From positions 62,001 through 126,000 of the forward strand of contig CANGJI010000001.1 in the NCBI GenBank assembly GCA_947454135.1: a stretch of 64,000 bases of DNA. Reading direction: 5' to 3'. Each line of letters starts with the position of its first letter. Position 1 is the stretch's first letter. This stretch comes from Sphingomonadaceae bacterium (lineage in GTDB: Bacteria > Pseudomonadota > Alphaproteobacteria > Sphingomonadales > Sphingomonadaceae). Below the pieces are notes generated by a model. That model was not told where the DNA came from, searched no databases, and saw only the letters and a list, made by a program, of their open reading frames with translations. Positions 26,511-35,550 of this stretch are shown piece after piece. Position numbers and translations under genes: made by a program.

Positions 26511-26545
26511 CAATCTGATTCAAAAGAATCTATAGATTTGATTTG
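26511..26545. other. A/T-rich tract with two GANTC sites, possible DNA unwinding element
   Basis: About 26 of 35 bases are A or T, contrasting strongly with the surroundings. GATTC at 26517-26521 and GAATC at 26526-26530 are targets of the alphaproteobacterial cell-cycle methylase CcrM. The tract lies immediately before the hemE start and may also supply hemE promoter elements. Confidence 0.5.
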
Positions 26546-26558
26546 GACCGACTGCCTG

Positions 26559-27596
26559 ATGTCTGACCCTGCCGCCAAGCCGCTTCTCGCCACCCTCAAG
26601 GGGGCCAATCTTTCCCGCCGTCCGATCTGGCTCATGCGCCAGGCAGGACGCTACCTTCCCGAATACCGCGAACTGCGTGCCGAGAAGGGCGGGTTCCTCG
26701 CACTGGTCTATGATTCCGCAGCCGCTGCGGAAATCACCCTCCAGCCGCTGCGCCGCTTCGGTTTCGACGGGGCGATCCTGTTTTCGGATATCCTGATCGT
26801 GCCCTATGCGATGGGTCAGGATCTCCAGTTCCTCGCCGGTGAAGGCCCCGCGCTCTCTCCCCGCCTCCTCGATGTGGGCCTGGAGACGCTCAGGAGCGTG
26901 CCTGAGCGCCTTTCGCCGATCTATGATACCGTGGCGCAGGTCAGCGCTGCTTTGCCGCCTGAGGCGACCATGCTGGGCTTTGCCGGCAGCCCCTGGACCA
27001 TCGCGACCTACATGGTCGCTGGCGAAGGCAGCCGCGACCAGCACGACACCCGCGCGCTCGCCTACCGCGATCCCGGCGCGTTTCAGGCGATCATCGATGC
27101 CATCGTCGATGTCACGGTGGAATATCTCAGCGGGCAGGTGAAGGCCGGCGCCGAAGGCCTCCAGCTGTTCGACAGCTGGGCCGGCAGCCTTGCTCCCGCC
27201 GAGTTCGAGCGCTGGGTGATTGCGCCCAATGCGCAGATCACCGAAGCGATGCACAAGCTGCATCCCGAAGTACCGATCATCGGCTTCCCCAAGGGCGCGG
27301 GCGAAAAGCTGGTCGCCTATGCTGAGGGTACGGGTGTGGATGCCATCGGTGTCGACGAGACAATTGATCCGGTCTGGGCGGCCAAGAGCTTGCCCGCCGG
27401 GCTTCCGGTGCAGGGCAACCTCGATCCGCTGCTGCTGCTGGCGGGTGGGCCTGCTTTGGAAGACGGTGCGCGCCGTGTGCTCGACGTGTTTGCCGACCGC
27501 CCGCATGTGTTCAACCTTGGCCACGGCATCGGGCAGTTCACGCCGATCCCGCATGTCGAGCGGCTCCTCGAAGTGGTGCGGGGCTGGTCGCGCTGA
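26559..27596 (+). CDS. hemE: Uroporphyrinogen decarboxylase
   Basis: Decarboxylates the four acetate side chains of uroporphyrinogen III to give coproporphyrinogen III. The 345-residue product has the N-terminal signature RRPIWLMRQAGRYLPEYRELRA, FGFDGAILFSDILIVPYAMG, FAGSPWTIATYMV, DSWAGSL and the C-terminal NLGHGIGQFTPIPHVERLLE. The frame stays open leftwards through the origin, but the ATG at 26559 gives the family N terminus. hemJ follows 95 bp downstream. hemE beside the origin is a feature shared with Caulobacter and Rickettsia. Confidence 0.96.
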   Translation: MSDPAAKPLLATLKGANLSRRPIWLMRQAGRYLPEYRELRAEKGGFLALVYDSAAAAEITLQPLRRFGFDGAILFSDILIVPYAMGQDLQFLAGEGPALSPRLLDVGLETLRSVPERLSPIYDTVAQVSAALPPEATMLGFAGSPWTIATYMVAGEGSRDQHDTRALAYRDPGAFQAIIDAIVDVTVEYLSGQVKAGAEGLQLFDSWAGSLAPAEFERWVIAPNAQITEAMHKLHPEVPIIGFPKGAGEKLVAYAEGTGVDAIGVDETIDPVWAAKSLPAGLPVQGNLDPLLLLAGGPALEDGARRVLDVFADRPHVFNLGHGIGQFTPIPHVERLLEVVRGWSR

Positions 27597-27691
27597 GGCG
27601 AGGCCGGTCGCGCCAAGGCGTCTGGGGGGCGGGATGATCCGCCCCAAATCCCAAGTTCCGGTCCGGCTGCGAAAGCGCTAGACTTGGCAGA

Positions 27692-28135
27692 ATGATGCAG
27701 GTTCTCGCGATGCTCTATCTCTGGCTCAAAGCCGGCCATGTCATCTTCGTGATCTTCTGGATGGCGGGCCTGTTCATGCTGCCGCGCTTTTTCGTCTATC
27801 ATCAGGAAGCGGCTGAAGGTTCGCCCGAAAACGCGATCTGGGTCGACCGCGAGCGCAAGCTGATGAAGATCATCATGTGGCCTTCGCTGTTTGCGGTCTG
27901 GGGCTTCGGCCTCGCTCTGGCGGTAAGCGGGGAGTGGTACACGCAAGGCTGGTTCCATGCGAAGCTCGCGATGGTGTTCGTCCTCACCGGCTACCACATC
28001 TGGCTGGCAGGCTATGCGGCAAAGCTGGCACGGGGCGAGCGGCAGCTGACCGGACGGCAGCTGCGCCTGCTCAATGAGATACCCGGCGTGACCGCAGCGG
28101 TGATCGTTATCATGGTGATTGTGAAGCCGTTCTGA
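27692..28135 (+). CDS. hemJ: Protoporphyrinogen oxidase HemJ
   Basis: 147 residues with about four hydrophobic helices. AGHVIFVIFWMAGLFMLPRFFVYH at the N terminus (His16 a likely heme ligand or catalytic residue), KLMKIIMWPSLFAVWGFG and WFHAKLAMVFVLTGYHIWL are the conserved HemJ (UPF0093) blocks. It oxidises protoporphyrinogen IX to protoporphyrin IX in the inner membrane. Neighbouring hemE suggests a small heme cluster. A second ATG one codon later (27695) is an equally possible start. Confidence 0.93.
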   Translation: MMQVLAMLYLWLKAGHVIFVIFWMAGLFMLPRFFVYHQEAAEGSPENAIWVDRERKLMKIIMWPSLFAVWGFGLALAVSGEWYTQGWFHAKLAMVFVLTGYHIWLAGYAAKLARGERQLTGRQLRLLNEIPGVTAAVIVIMVIVKPF

Positions 28136-28302
28136 GCCGTTTCCAAGGCCGTTCTGCGATTGACGCCCCGTCTGGTGGGGCCTATGCGCCGTGAAGCAAT
28201 CCGGTTTCCGGCAGCGCTTTCAGGCCCTGCCCCCTTTGGTCCGCTTTCCCCAAGCCCAATGACCTCCCGGCGCGCGCAGTTACCCCAATTCGGACAATGC
28301 CC

Positions 28303-29559
28303 ATGCATCTCAAGGAACTGAAGAAGAAGACGCCCGCCGAGCTCGTCCAGATGGCCGAGGAGCTTGATGTCGAGGGTGCAAGCACGCTGCGCCGGCAGGA
28401 CCTCATGTTCGCCATCCTCAAGGAAGTGGCGGAAGACGGCGAGGAAATCCTCGGCATCGGCACGATCGAAGTGCTGCCGGATGGATTCGGCTTCCTGCGC
28501 AGCCCGGAGGCGAACTATCTCGCCGGTCCGGACGACATCTATGTCTCGCCCAACCAGGTCCGCAAATGGGGCCTGCGCACCGGCGATACCGTGGAAGGCG
28601 AGATCCGCGCACCCAAGGACGGCGAGCGCTATTTCGCGATCACGCGCCTGATCAAGGTCAACTTCGATGATCCGGAAGCCGTGCGCCACCGGGTGAACTT
28701 CGACAACCTCACGCCGCTCTACCCGAACGAGCGCCTGCGGCTCGATACGCTCGATCCCACGGTCAAGGACAAGTCGGCCCGCGTGATCGACCTCGTCAGT
28801 CCGCAGGGCAAGGGCCAGCGCGCGCTGATCGTGGCGCCGCCGCGCACCGGCAAGACCGTGCTGCTGCAAAACATGGCCAAGGCCATCACCGACAACCACC
28901 CGGAAGTGTTCCTGCTGGTGCTGCTGGTGGACGAACGCCCCGAGGAAGTCACCGACATGCAGCGTTCGGTGAAGGGTGAGGTGATTTCCTCGACCTTCGA
29001 CGAGCCCGCCAGCCGCCACGTTCAAGTCGCCGAAATGGTGATCGAGAAGGCCAAGCGCCTCGTCGAGCACAAGCGTGACGTCGTCATCCTCCTCGATTCG
29101 ATCACGCGCCTCGGCCGTGCCTACAACACCGTTGTGCCCTCGTCGGGCAAGGTGCTGACGGGCGGTGTCGACGCCAACGCGCTGCAGCGGCCGAAGCGCT
29201 TCTTCGGCGCAGCGCGCAACATCGAGGAAGGCGGCTCGCTTTCGATCATCGCCACCGCGCTGATCGATACCGGCAGCCGCATGGACGAGGTCATCTTCGA
29301 AGAGTTCAAGGGCACCGGTAACTCGGAAATCGTCCTCGACCGCAAGGTGGCGGACAAGCGCATCTTCCCGGCGCTGGATGTCGGCAAGAGCGGCACCCGC
29401 AAGGAAGAGCTCCTCGTGCCGCAGGATCAGCTCAGCAAGATGTGGGTGCTGCGCCGCATCCTCATGCAGATGGGCACGATCGACGCGATGGAATTCCTGC
29501 TCGACAAGATGAAGAACTCGAAGACCAACGAGGACTTCTTCGCGACAATGAACCAGTAA
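28303..29559 (+). CDS. rho: Transcription termination factor Rho
   Basis: Hexameric RNA helicase that ends Rho-dependent transcripts. The 418-residue product (from [10 protein letters not shown]) has the N-terminal Rho domain, the cold-shock-like RNA-binding domain ([22 protein letters not shown]), the P-loop APPRTGKT at 178-185, and later [16 protein letters not shown] and the Q- and R-loop region [21 protein letters not shown]. An ATG two codons upstream (28297) is possible; 28303 matches the usual N terminus. The 167-bp leader shows no obvious structure to me, although rho leaders are often autoregulated. Confidence 0.96.
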   Translation: MHLKELKKKTPAELVQMAEELDVEGASTLRRQDLMFAILKEVAEDGEEILGIGTIEVLPDGFGFLRSPEANYLAGPDDIYVSPNQVRKWGLRTGDTVEGEIRAPKDGERYFAITRLIKVNFDDPEAVRHRVNFDNLTPLYPNERLRLDTLDPTVKDKSARVIDLVSPQGKGQRALIVAPPRTGKTVLLQNMAKAITDNHPEVFLLVLLVDERPEEVTDMQRSVKGEVISSTFDEPASRHVQVAEMVIEKAKRLVEHKRDVVILLDSITRLGRAYNTVVPSSGKVLTGGVDANALQRPKRFFGAARNIEEGGSLSIIATALIDTGSRMDEVIFEEFKGTGNSEIVLDRKVADKRIFPALDVGKSGTRKEELLVPQDQLSKMWVLRRILMQMGTIDAMEFLLDKMKNSKTNEDFFATMNQ

Positions 29560-29581
29560 GGCCGATGCTGGCTGGCGGCGC

Positions 29582-29965
29582 TCAGGTGTTCTGCAGCGCC
29601 GCCGCCATCATCTCCCACAGCTTGTTCATGGCCTTGAGGGGCCGCACCATCACCTTGAAATCGACGATCTTTCCATCAAGATCGAAGCGGATCAGATCGA
29701 TGCCGTTGACGTGGATGCCGTCGACGGTAGCCGTAAACTCGAGCAGGGCTTCGGGCCCGTCGACAAGTTCGCGGACATAGGTGAAGCCGGTATCGGAAAA
29801 GACCTGGCCCGCGGCAGTCAGGTACATCAAGACCTTCGCATGGCCTTCCTGCGGCGTATGCACCACCGGCGAGTGGAACACGGCATCGGAGGCGATCAGG
29901 TCTGACAGCAGGGCGGTGTCGCCGGTCTGCATGTAGCGGTGCCAGGCGGCGAGGCCGGTGTGCAT
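29582..29965 (-). CDS. NTF2-like (SnoaL-type) protein
   Basis: 127 residues, cone-shaped alpha+beta fold of the nuclear transport factor 2-like superfamily: WHRYMQTGDTALLSDLIASDAVFHSPVV at the start, then FTATVDGIHVNGIDLIRFDLDGKIVDFKVMVRPLKAM. Such proteins bind small ligands or act as isomerases or hydrolases; no specific role can be given. AAGGAGAGAG lies before the ATG at 29965, which decides the start against a longer open frame. It converges on rho. Confidence 0.75.
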   Translation of the reverse strand: MHTGLAAWHRYMQTGDTALLSDLIASDAVFHSPVVHTPQEGHAKVLMYLTAAGQVFSDTGFTYVRELVDGPEALLEFTATVDGIHVNGIDLIRFDLDGKIVDFKVMVRPLKAMNKLWEMMAAALQNT

Positions 29966-30059
29966 GGGGTCTCTCTCCTTGTCGTCGTGTCGCGGCCTTG
30001 TGGCACGCACGCGCGCACCAGCCATTGATCCAGCGCAGGTTTGCGCTAACCCTGCGGCC

Positions 30060-31202
30060 ATGACAACCGTTTCGCCGGAAGCCCTCATCACCGAAGCCCT
30101 GGCTGCGCTGCGGGCGCGCAATCCGGCACGGGCGGCTGAGTTGCTGCGCGAGGCAAGCGGCGCCATCGCAGCAGAACGTATGCCCTGGCCTGCGCTGGCA
30201 CAGGCCGAACTGGCGCTGGGCAATCATGCGAACGCGGAAGCAGCGCTCGACCGGCAACTTGAACTTGCCCCCCGCGATGTCGGCGCTCTGCTCGCCAAGG
30301 GGCAGCTGCGGCAGCGTGCGCGCGATGATCGCGCGGCGGTGAGCTTCTATACGACGGCGCTGGCGCAGGCCGGTGTAAGCGGTGTGCCACGCGGCATGGA
30401 AGCCATGGCGGCAACGGCGCAGGCCTTCATCGGCGAGGCGCAGGGTGCGTTTCAGCGCCATCTCGACCACGTCATGGCGGGCGGACTTTCTCCTGCGATG
30501 GAAGAAGCGCTCGGGCTGCTCAAAGGTACGCGTGAGATCGACCTGCAGCAGCCATCGCTGTTCTACTATCCGGGGCTGCCGCAGCGGCGCTTCTATGATC
30601 CAGCCGAGTTTGGCTGGATGGAAGCCGTGCTCGATCTCTTGCCGCAGATGCAGGCAGAGCTTGCCGCCGTGATGGCCGATGAAGCTGCCGATACCTTCGC
30701 GCCCTACGTCACGGCAGGTCAGGACCGGCCTGCACCCAACAATCCGCTGCTGGGCGATCCCTCATGGGGCGCGTTCTATTTCTGGAAGGACGGCGCCCCG
30801 GTGGAGGCCAACGCCGCGCGGTGCCCGGCTACCATGGCAGCCTTGGCCCACGCGCCGATGCCAATGATTCCCGGCCGTGCGCCGAATGCACTGTGGTCGC
30901 GGCTGAAGCCCGGTACCCACATCATGCCGCACACCGGCATGCTCAACACGCGGCTGATCTGCCACGTGCCCATCCGTACTGCGCCCCGTTGCACGCTGCG
31001 GGTGGGCAGTGAGACACGGACCTGGGAGCCTGGCGTTCCGCTGATCTTCGACGATTCGATGCAGCACGAAGCACGCAACGCGGGTCCGGAGACGCGCACC
31101 GTGCTGCTGTTCGAGATCTGGCGTCCCGAAGTGCCCGAGGAAGACCGCGCCGCCGTGGCCCGGCTGCTCGAAGGCATCGCGGGCTACGACGGGACAGCCT
31201 GA
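30060..31202 (+). CDS. TPR and aspartyl/asparaginyl beta-hydroxylase domain protein
   Basis: 380 residues. The first half (ALRARNPARAAELLREASGA, AELALGNHANAEAALDRQLELAPRDV) forms TPR-like helices, and the second half contains the AspH/LpxO-type dioxygenase domain, with SRLKPGTHIMPHTGMLNTRLICHVPI (first iron His) and FDDSMQHEARNAG (second His). It should be a 2-oxoglutarate/iron-dependent hydroxylase acting on a protein or lipid. The substrate is unknown. The ATG at 30060 begins the TPR part cleanly; the Shine-Dalgarno is weak. It is divergent from the NTF2-like gene. Confidence 0.8.
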   Translation: MTTVSPEALITEALAALRARNPARAAELLREASGAIAAERMPWPALAQAELALGNHANAEAALDRQLELAPRDVGALLAKGQLRQRARDDRAAVSFYTTALAQAGVSGVPRGMEAMAATAQAFIGEAQGAFQRHLDHVMAGGLSPAMEEALGLLKGTREIDLQQPSLFYYPGLPQRRFYDPAEFGWMEAVLDLLPQMQAELAAVMADEAADTFAPYVTAGQDRPAPNNPLLGDPSWGAFYFWKDGAPVEANAARCPATMAALAHAPMPMIPGRAPNALWSRLKPGTHIMPHTGMLNTRLICHVPIRTAPRCTLRVGSETRTWEPGVPLIFDDSMQHEARNAGPETRTVLLFEIWRPEVPEEDRAAVARLLEGIAGYDGTA

Positions 31203-31209
31203 GCGTTCC

Positions 31210-31908
31210 TCAGGTCAGGTGAGCCTTGAAGAAATCGCGGGTGCGTTCGTCGGCGAGGTTAGCACCGGCTTCATCGCGGCGGGAACCCATTTCGGCGGCA
31301 AAGCCGTGATCGAGCCCCACGTAATCGTGCAGCACGACCTTGGGATGCGAATCGAGCGCACCGTGGATTGCGGCCTGCGCTTCCGGACCGACGAAGTGGT
31401 CGGCGGTCGGGATATGCAGCATCAGCGGCCTCGCGATGCCGTGGGCTTCGTTCAGCATCTGATCGATCATCACGCCGTAGTAGCCGACCGAAGCATCGAT
31501 ATCGGTGCGCGCTGCGGCCATGTAGGCCATGCGTCCGCCAAGGCAGAAACCGACGAGGCCGACCTTGTCGATGCCCTGCTCCTGCCGCAGCCAGCGGATC
31601 GCCGCCTCGATGTCCTGCACGCCGAGATCGGGGTTGTACTGCCCGAAATAGCCGAGTGCTTCCTGGAACTGCTCCGGCACATCGGGATCGAGCTCCACGC
31701 CGGGGGCAAAGCGCCAGAAGATGTCTGGCGCCAGCGCAACGTAGCCGAGCGCGGCCCAATCCTCGCACTTCTTGCGGATGCCGGCGTTCACCCCGAAGAT
31801 TTCCGGGATGACGATGATCGCGGCATCGGTCTGCTCGTCCGGCGTCGCGATGTAGACGGGAATCTCGTTCTCGCCGCCCAAGGTGGGAATGGTCGTCTTC
31901 TCGCCCAT
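31210..31908 (-). CDS. Dienelactone hydrolase family protein
   Basis: 232 residues. VIPEIFGVNAGIRKKCEDWAALGYVALAPDIFWR, the nucleophile elbow GFCLGG with Cys122, the FVGPEA Asp region and GLDHGFA with the catalytic His make a complete Cys-Asp-His triad of the dienelactone hydrolase type. Classic members open dienelactones in chlorocatechol or aromatic degradation, but stand-alone copies like this one are often general esterases. It converges on the hydroxylase gene and is divergent from the small DUF6489-like gene. Confidence 0.85.
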   Translation of the reverse strand: MGEKTTIPTLGGENEIPVYIATPDEQTDAAIIVIPEIFGVNAGIRKKCEDWAALGYVALAPDIFWRFAPGVELDPDVPEQFQEALGYFGQYNPDLGVQDIEAAIRWLRQEQGIDKVGLVGFCLGGRMAYMAAARTDIDASVGYYGVMIDQMLNEAHGIARPLMLHIPTADHFVGPEAQAAIHGALDSHPKVVLHDYVGLDHGFAAEMGSRRDEAGANLADERTRDFFKAHLT

Positions 31909-32030
31909 GGTGCTTGTCCTTCAATGGAGGGTATTCGTCGAATTGCGGTTCCGGATCCTGATTGGCGCTGTCCATGGACTTTGCCAAGAGCACATGACAG
32001 TGTTGCTGCGGCTCAGTGAGAGGTGTTCCC

Positions 32031-32309
32031 ATGAAGATCAACGTCGAGGTGGAATGCACGCCGGAAGAGGCACGGCGCTTTCTGGGCCTGCCGGATGTCA
32101 CCCGGGCGAATGATGTCTATGTCGATGCCATCGCCAAGGCGATGCAGGGCATGAACAGCGTCGACCAGCTTCAGGGCTTCGCCAAGCAGATCGCGCCGAT
32201 GGGCGAAATGGGGCTCAAGCTGTTCCAGCAGTTTGTCGAGCAGGGTGCGGGTGCGGCGATGGCCGGATTCAAGTCCGGCGCGTCGGGAACCGAAAAGCCC
32301 AAGGCCTGA
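32031..32309 (+). CDS. Small conserved protein (DUF6489-like)
   Basis: 92 residues: MKINVEVECTPEEARRFLGLPDVTRANDVYVDAIAKAM, then a helical, Gly/Met-containing C terminus. The opening beta strand plus helix is highly reminiscent of the alphaproteobacterial DUF6489 family; function unknown. GAGAGGTG upstream supports the ATG at 32031 over one five codons earlier. It lies 26 bp before mnmE on the same strand and may be co-transcribed with it. Confidence 0.7.
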   Translation: MKINVEVECTPEEARRFLGLPDVTRANDVYVDAIAKAMQGMNSVDQLQGFAKQIAPMGEMGLKLFQQFVEQGAGAAMAGFKSGASGTEKPKA

Positions 32310-32335
32310 ACCATCCGTCTGAATGAACCGACCCG

Positions 32336-33631
32336 GTGACTGACACGATTTTCGCGCTTTCGTCGGGCGCGCCTCCTGCCGCGATTGGCGTGATCCGGAT
32401 CAGCGGGCCAGCGGCGCGACTGGCGCTGGAGCGGCTCGCGGGCAAACTTCCGCCGCCGCGCCGCGCCGTACTGGCGGCATTGCACGATGCCGATGGGCTG
32501 GTGCTCGATCGCGCGGTCGTGCTGTGGCTGCCAGGTCCGGGAACGGCCACGGGCGAGGACAGCGCCGAACTGCACCTGCATGGCGGACGGGCTGTCGTGG
32601 CCGCTGTCGAGACCGCACTTGGCGCCGTGCCAGGTCTGCGCCGAGCCGAGCCGGGCGAGTTCACCCGCCGCGCCTTTGCCAACGGACGCATCGATCTTGC
32701 CGAGGCCGAAGGGCTGGCAGACCTCCTTTCCGCAGAGACCGAACTTCAGCGCCGTAGCGCGCTGGCGATGGCGGGCGGGGATCTGTCGCGGCTGGTCGCG
32801 GATTGGCGGATGCGGGTTCTCGCACTGTCCGCCGCCGTGGAAGCAGCACTCGATTTTGCCGGTGACGACGAGATCGATGACGATGGCGCCGCTTTGCCGG
32901 ACGGCGTTGCCGAGAGTTGCGCCGCCTTGGCCGAGGAACTTGCGCAATGGTTGGCCCGTCCGCGCGCAGAGCCGCTGCGCGAGGGATTCCGCGTTGTCCT
33001 CGCCGGGCCGCCAAATGCGGGTAAATCAACACTTTTCAATGCATTGGTAGAGGATGAGGCGGCCATTACCGCTGCCGAACCCGGTACGACCCGCGATGTG
33101 CTCGTGCGTGCGGTCGCGATTGGCGGGCTGCCCTTTGCCTTTATCGATACGGCGGGCCTGCGTGATGAAGGTGCGGGCACGATCGAGCGGATCGGCATTG
33201 CCCGCGCGCGGGCCGAAGCCGAGCGCGCCGATCTCGTGCTGTGGTTGGGACCGGAAGGTGAGGGGCCAAAGGTCGGCACTGTCTGGGAGATTGCGGCGCA
33301 GGTTGATCGCAGCGACCTTCCGGCCAAGCCCGGTGCGCAGTTCCGGCTCTCGGCGGTGACGGGCGAAGGACTGGATGTGTTCCGCGAGGCGCTGGTCGCC
33401 CATGCGCGGATGGCCTTGCCCCAGCCGGGAGACGTGGCGCTCAATGCGCGCCAGCATGCCTTGCTCGCCGAAGTGATGACGGCTGCTGCCGATGCCGGAC
33501 GCTGCACCGACCCGCTGCTTGCGGCGGAGAACCTGCGGATCGCGCGTGTGGCGCTTGATCGCCTTGTCGGGCGCGCGGGAACCGAGGACATGCTCGATGC
33601 GCTGTTCGGACGGTTCTGCATCGGGAAGTGA
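32336..33631 (+). CDS. mnmE: tRNA uridine-5-carboxymethylaminomethyl modification GTPase MnmE
   Basis: With MnmG it modifies U34 of tRNAs reading split codons. The 431-residue product has the N-terminal tetrahydrofolate-binding domain (IFALSSGAPPAAIGVIRISGPAA), the central helical domain, and an inserted G domain: G1 AGPPNAGKS (223-231), G2/K-loop GTTRD (250-254), G3 DTAG (271-274). The G4 motif is unusual: the aligned position reads DRSD (324-327) rather than NKxD. The catalytic C terminus ends FCIGK. It begins with GTG. The first parS-like site starts one base after its stop. Confidence 0.95.
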   Translation: MTDTIFALSSGAPPAAIGVIRISGPAARLALERLAGKLPPPRRAVLAALHDADGLVLDRAVVLWLPGPGTATGEDSAELHLHGGRAVVAAVETALGAVPGLRRAEPGEFTRRAFANGRIDLAEAEGLADLLSAETELQRRSALAMAGGDLSRLVADWRMRVLALSAAVEAALDFAGDDEIDDDGAALPDGVAESCAALAEELAQWLARPRAEPLREGFRVVLAGPPNAGKSTLFNALVEDEAAITAAEPGTTRDVLVRAVAIGGLPFAFIDTAGLRDEGAGTIERIGIARARAEAERADLVLWLGPEGEGPKVGTVWEIAAQVDRSDLPAKPGAQFRLSAVTGEGLDVFREALVAHARMALPQPGDVALNARQHALLAEVMTAAADAGRCTDPLLAAENLRIARVALDRLVGRAGTEDMLDALFGRFCIGK

Positions 33632-33647
33632 TGTTCCACGTGAAACA
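33632..33647. promoter_or_regulatory. parS: parS site 1
   Basis: TGTTCCACGTGAAACA, a full match to the TGTTNCACGTGAAACA pattern recognised by chromosomal ParB proteins. It lies in the short gap between mnmE and mnmG, starting directly after the mnmE stop, about 3.4 kb from the parB gene and 7 kb from the presumed origin. Confidence 0.93.
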
Positions 33648-33702
33648 CCGACGCGACCGGCTGCGCTTTGACGCGAAAGCCTGAATCGCATATCGCCGCG
33701 TC

Positions 33703-35550
33703 ATGCATCAGTTCGACATCATCGTAGTCGGCGGTGGGCACGCCGGCGTCGAAGCGGCGGCGGTTGCTGCGCGCATGGGTGCGCGCACCGCGCTGGTGAG
33801 CTTCGATCCCGCGATGATCGGGGCGATGTCGTGCAATCCGGCAATCGGAGGCCTGGGCAAGGGGCACCTCGTCCGTGAGGTGGATGCCTTTGACGGACTC
33901 ATCGCGCGGGCTGCTGATGAGGCGGCAATCCACTACCGCATGCTCAATCGCAGCAAGGGTAGCGCGGTCCAGGGGCCGCGCATCCAGGCCGACCGCCGGC
34001 TGTTTCGCGCGGCGATCCAGCGCATGGTTGCGGCGCAGGACGGGCTCACGGTTGTCGCCGGGGAAGCAGCAGCGCTGCGTTTCGAGGGTAATGTGGTGAG
34101 CGGCGTGGACCTTGCTGATGGGACGGCGCTGTTGGCACCCGCTGTCGTGCTGTGCACGGGCACGTTCCTCGGCGGGCGATTGTTCCGCGGTGAAGAACGG
34201 ATGGAGGGCGGGCGCATCGGCGAATCGGCTGCGCATCGGCTCGCCCAGCAACTGCGCGGGGCAGGGCTGCCGATGGCACGGCTCAAGACGGGTACGCCGC
34301 CTCGGCTTGATGGACGAACCATCGATTGGTCGCGCTTGCCGGTGCAGCTGAGCGATGCCGAGCCATGGACGATGTCGCCGCTCACCAAGTCGCGGCCGCA
34401 GCCGCAGGTGTTTTGCGCGATTGCGCGAACCAATGCGCGAACCCATGATGCCATCCGTGCCGGGCTCGACCGTTCGCCGCTGTTCAGCGGGGCAATCGAT
34501 GCCCAAGGTCCGCGCTACTGCCCGTCGATCGAGGACAAGATCCACCGCTTCGGCGATCGCGATGGCCATCAGGTCTTCCTCGAACCGGAAGGGCTGGACG
34601 ATCATGTGATCTATCCCAACGGCGTCTCGACCTCGCTGCCGACCGATGTGCAGGTGGCGATGATGCGTTCGATGGAGGGGCTTGAGGCAGTCGAGATTCT
34701 CGTGCCTGGCTACGCTGTCGAGTACGATCATATCGACCCGCGCGCACTGCGGCGGAGCCTTGAATTGCGCGAAGTGCCGGGGCTCTACTGTGCCGGCCAG
34801 ATCAACGGCACCACGGGATATGAGGAAGCGGCGGCGCAAGGGCTGGTGGCCGGTTTGCACGCTGCCGCCGCCGTGCTGGGCCGCGATGCGCCGGCGCTGG
34901 ACCGGGCCTCCAGCTACATGGCCGTGATGGTCGACGATCTGACCTTGCACGGCGTGTCGGAGCCTTATCGCATGCTCACGGCGCGGGCGGAGTATCGGCT
35001 GCGGCTGCGGGCCAACAACGCGGCGACCCGGCTGACGCCGCTGGGCCTTGCGGCGGGCTGCATTGGCCCTGATCGCGCGGCATGGTTTGCAGCACGCGAA
35101 GAGGCGCGGGCGCGCGTTGCCGAGAAACTGGAGCAGCAGGTCTTGCCGAGTGAGCTCAATGCCCATGGCGTCATGGTGCGCGGCGACGGCGTACGCAGGC
35201 CGCTGGGCGAGTGGCTGCGGTTCCCGGAAGTGAGCTTCGCGGAGCTCGCGCCTTGGCTCGGAGATGAGCCGATGGATCCCGAGCTTGCCGAGGAGATCGA
35301 AGAGGATGCGGCCTATGCGCCCTATCTCGCGCGGCAGGAGGCTGAGTTGAAGCAATTGCGCGCGAGCGATGGCGTGCCGCTGGGCGATCATTTTCCCTAC
35401 GCTGATGTTCCGGGGCTCTCGCGCGAGATGGTCGAACGGCTGGAGCGCGCCCGCCCCGATACGCTGGCTGCGGCGGGACGGGTGCCCGGCATTACGCCAG
35501 CGGCCCTGGCCAGCCTCCTCGTTGCGGCGCGGCGGCGGATCGCGGCATGA
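33703..35550 (+). CDS. mnmG: tRNA uridine-5-carboxymethylaminomethyl modification enzyme MnmG
   Basis: FAD-dependent partner of MnmE in wobble-uridine modification (also called GidA). The 615-residue product opens with the FAD-binding [22 protein letters not shown], followed by [43 protein letters not shown], the catalytic-cysteine region [27 protein letters not shown] and [19 protein letters not shown]. Its stop overlaps rsmG as ATGA. Confidence 0.97.
   Translation: MHQFDIIVVGGGHAGVEAAAVAARMGARTALVSFDPAMIGAMSCNPAIGGLGKGHLVREVDAFDGLIARAADEAAIHYRMLNRSKGSAVQGPRIQADRRLFRAAIQRMVAAQDGLTVVAGEAAALRFEGNVVSGVDLADGTALLAPAVVLCTGTFLGGRLFRGEERMEGGRIGESAAHRLAQQLRGAGLPMARLKTGTPPRLDGRTIDWSRLPVQLSDAEPWTMSPLTKSRPQPQVFCAIARTNARTHDAIRAGLDRSPLFSGAIDAQGPRYCPSIEDKIHRFGDRDGHQVFLEPEGLDDHVIYPNGVSTSLPTDVQVAMMRSMEGLEAVEILVPGYAVEYDHIDPRALRRSLELREVPGLYCAGQINGTTGYEEAAAQGLVAGLHAAAAVLGRDAPALDRASSYMAVMVDDLTLHGVSEPYRMLTARAEYRLRLRANNAATRLTPLGLAAGCIGPDRAAWFAAREEARARVAEKLEQQVLPSELNAHGVMVRGDGVRRPLGEWLRFPEVSFAELAPWLGDEPMDPELAEEIEEDAAYAPYLARQEAELKQLRASDGVPLGDHFPYADVPGLSREMVERLERARPDTLAAAGRVPGITPAALASLLVAARRRIAA

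Larger units (their letters stand above)
26203..26558. other. oriC: Presumed chromosomal replication origin (oriC)
   Basis: A gene-free 356-bp gap between the divergent PPSR and hemE genes, the same neighbours that flank the Caulobacter origin. It contains 9-mers close to the DnaA box TTATCCACA: TTCTCCACA (26254-26262, minus), TTACCCACA (26365-26373), GTCTCCACA (26441-26449, minus) and CTATCCACA (26485-26493). The 12-mer GGGGACAAGTTT occurs twice, 97 bp apart. The segment 26511-26545 is about three-quarters A/T in an otherwise G+C-rich region and could be the unwinding element. GANTC sites lie at 26421, 26517 and 26526. The origin call is inference from synteny plus these motifs. Confidence 0.75.
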
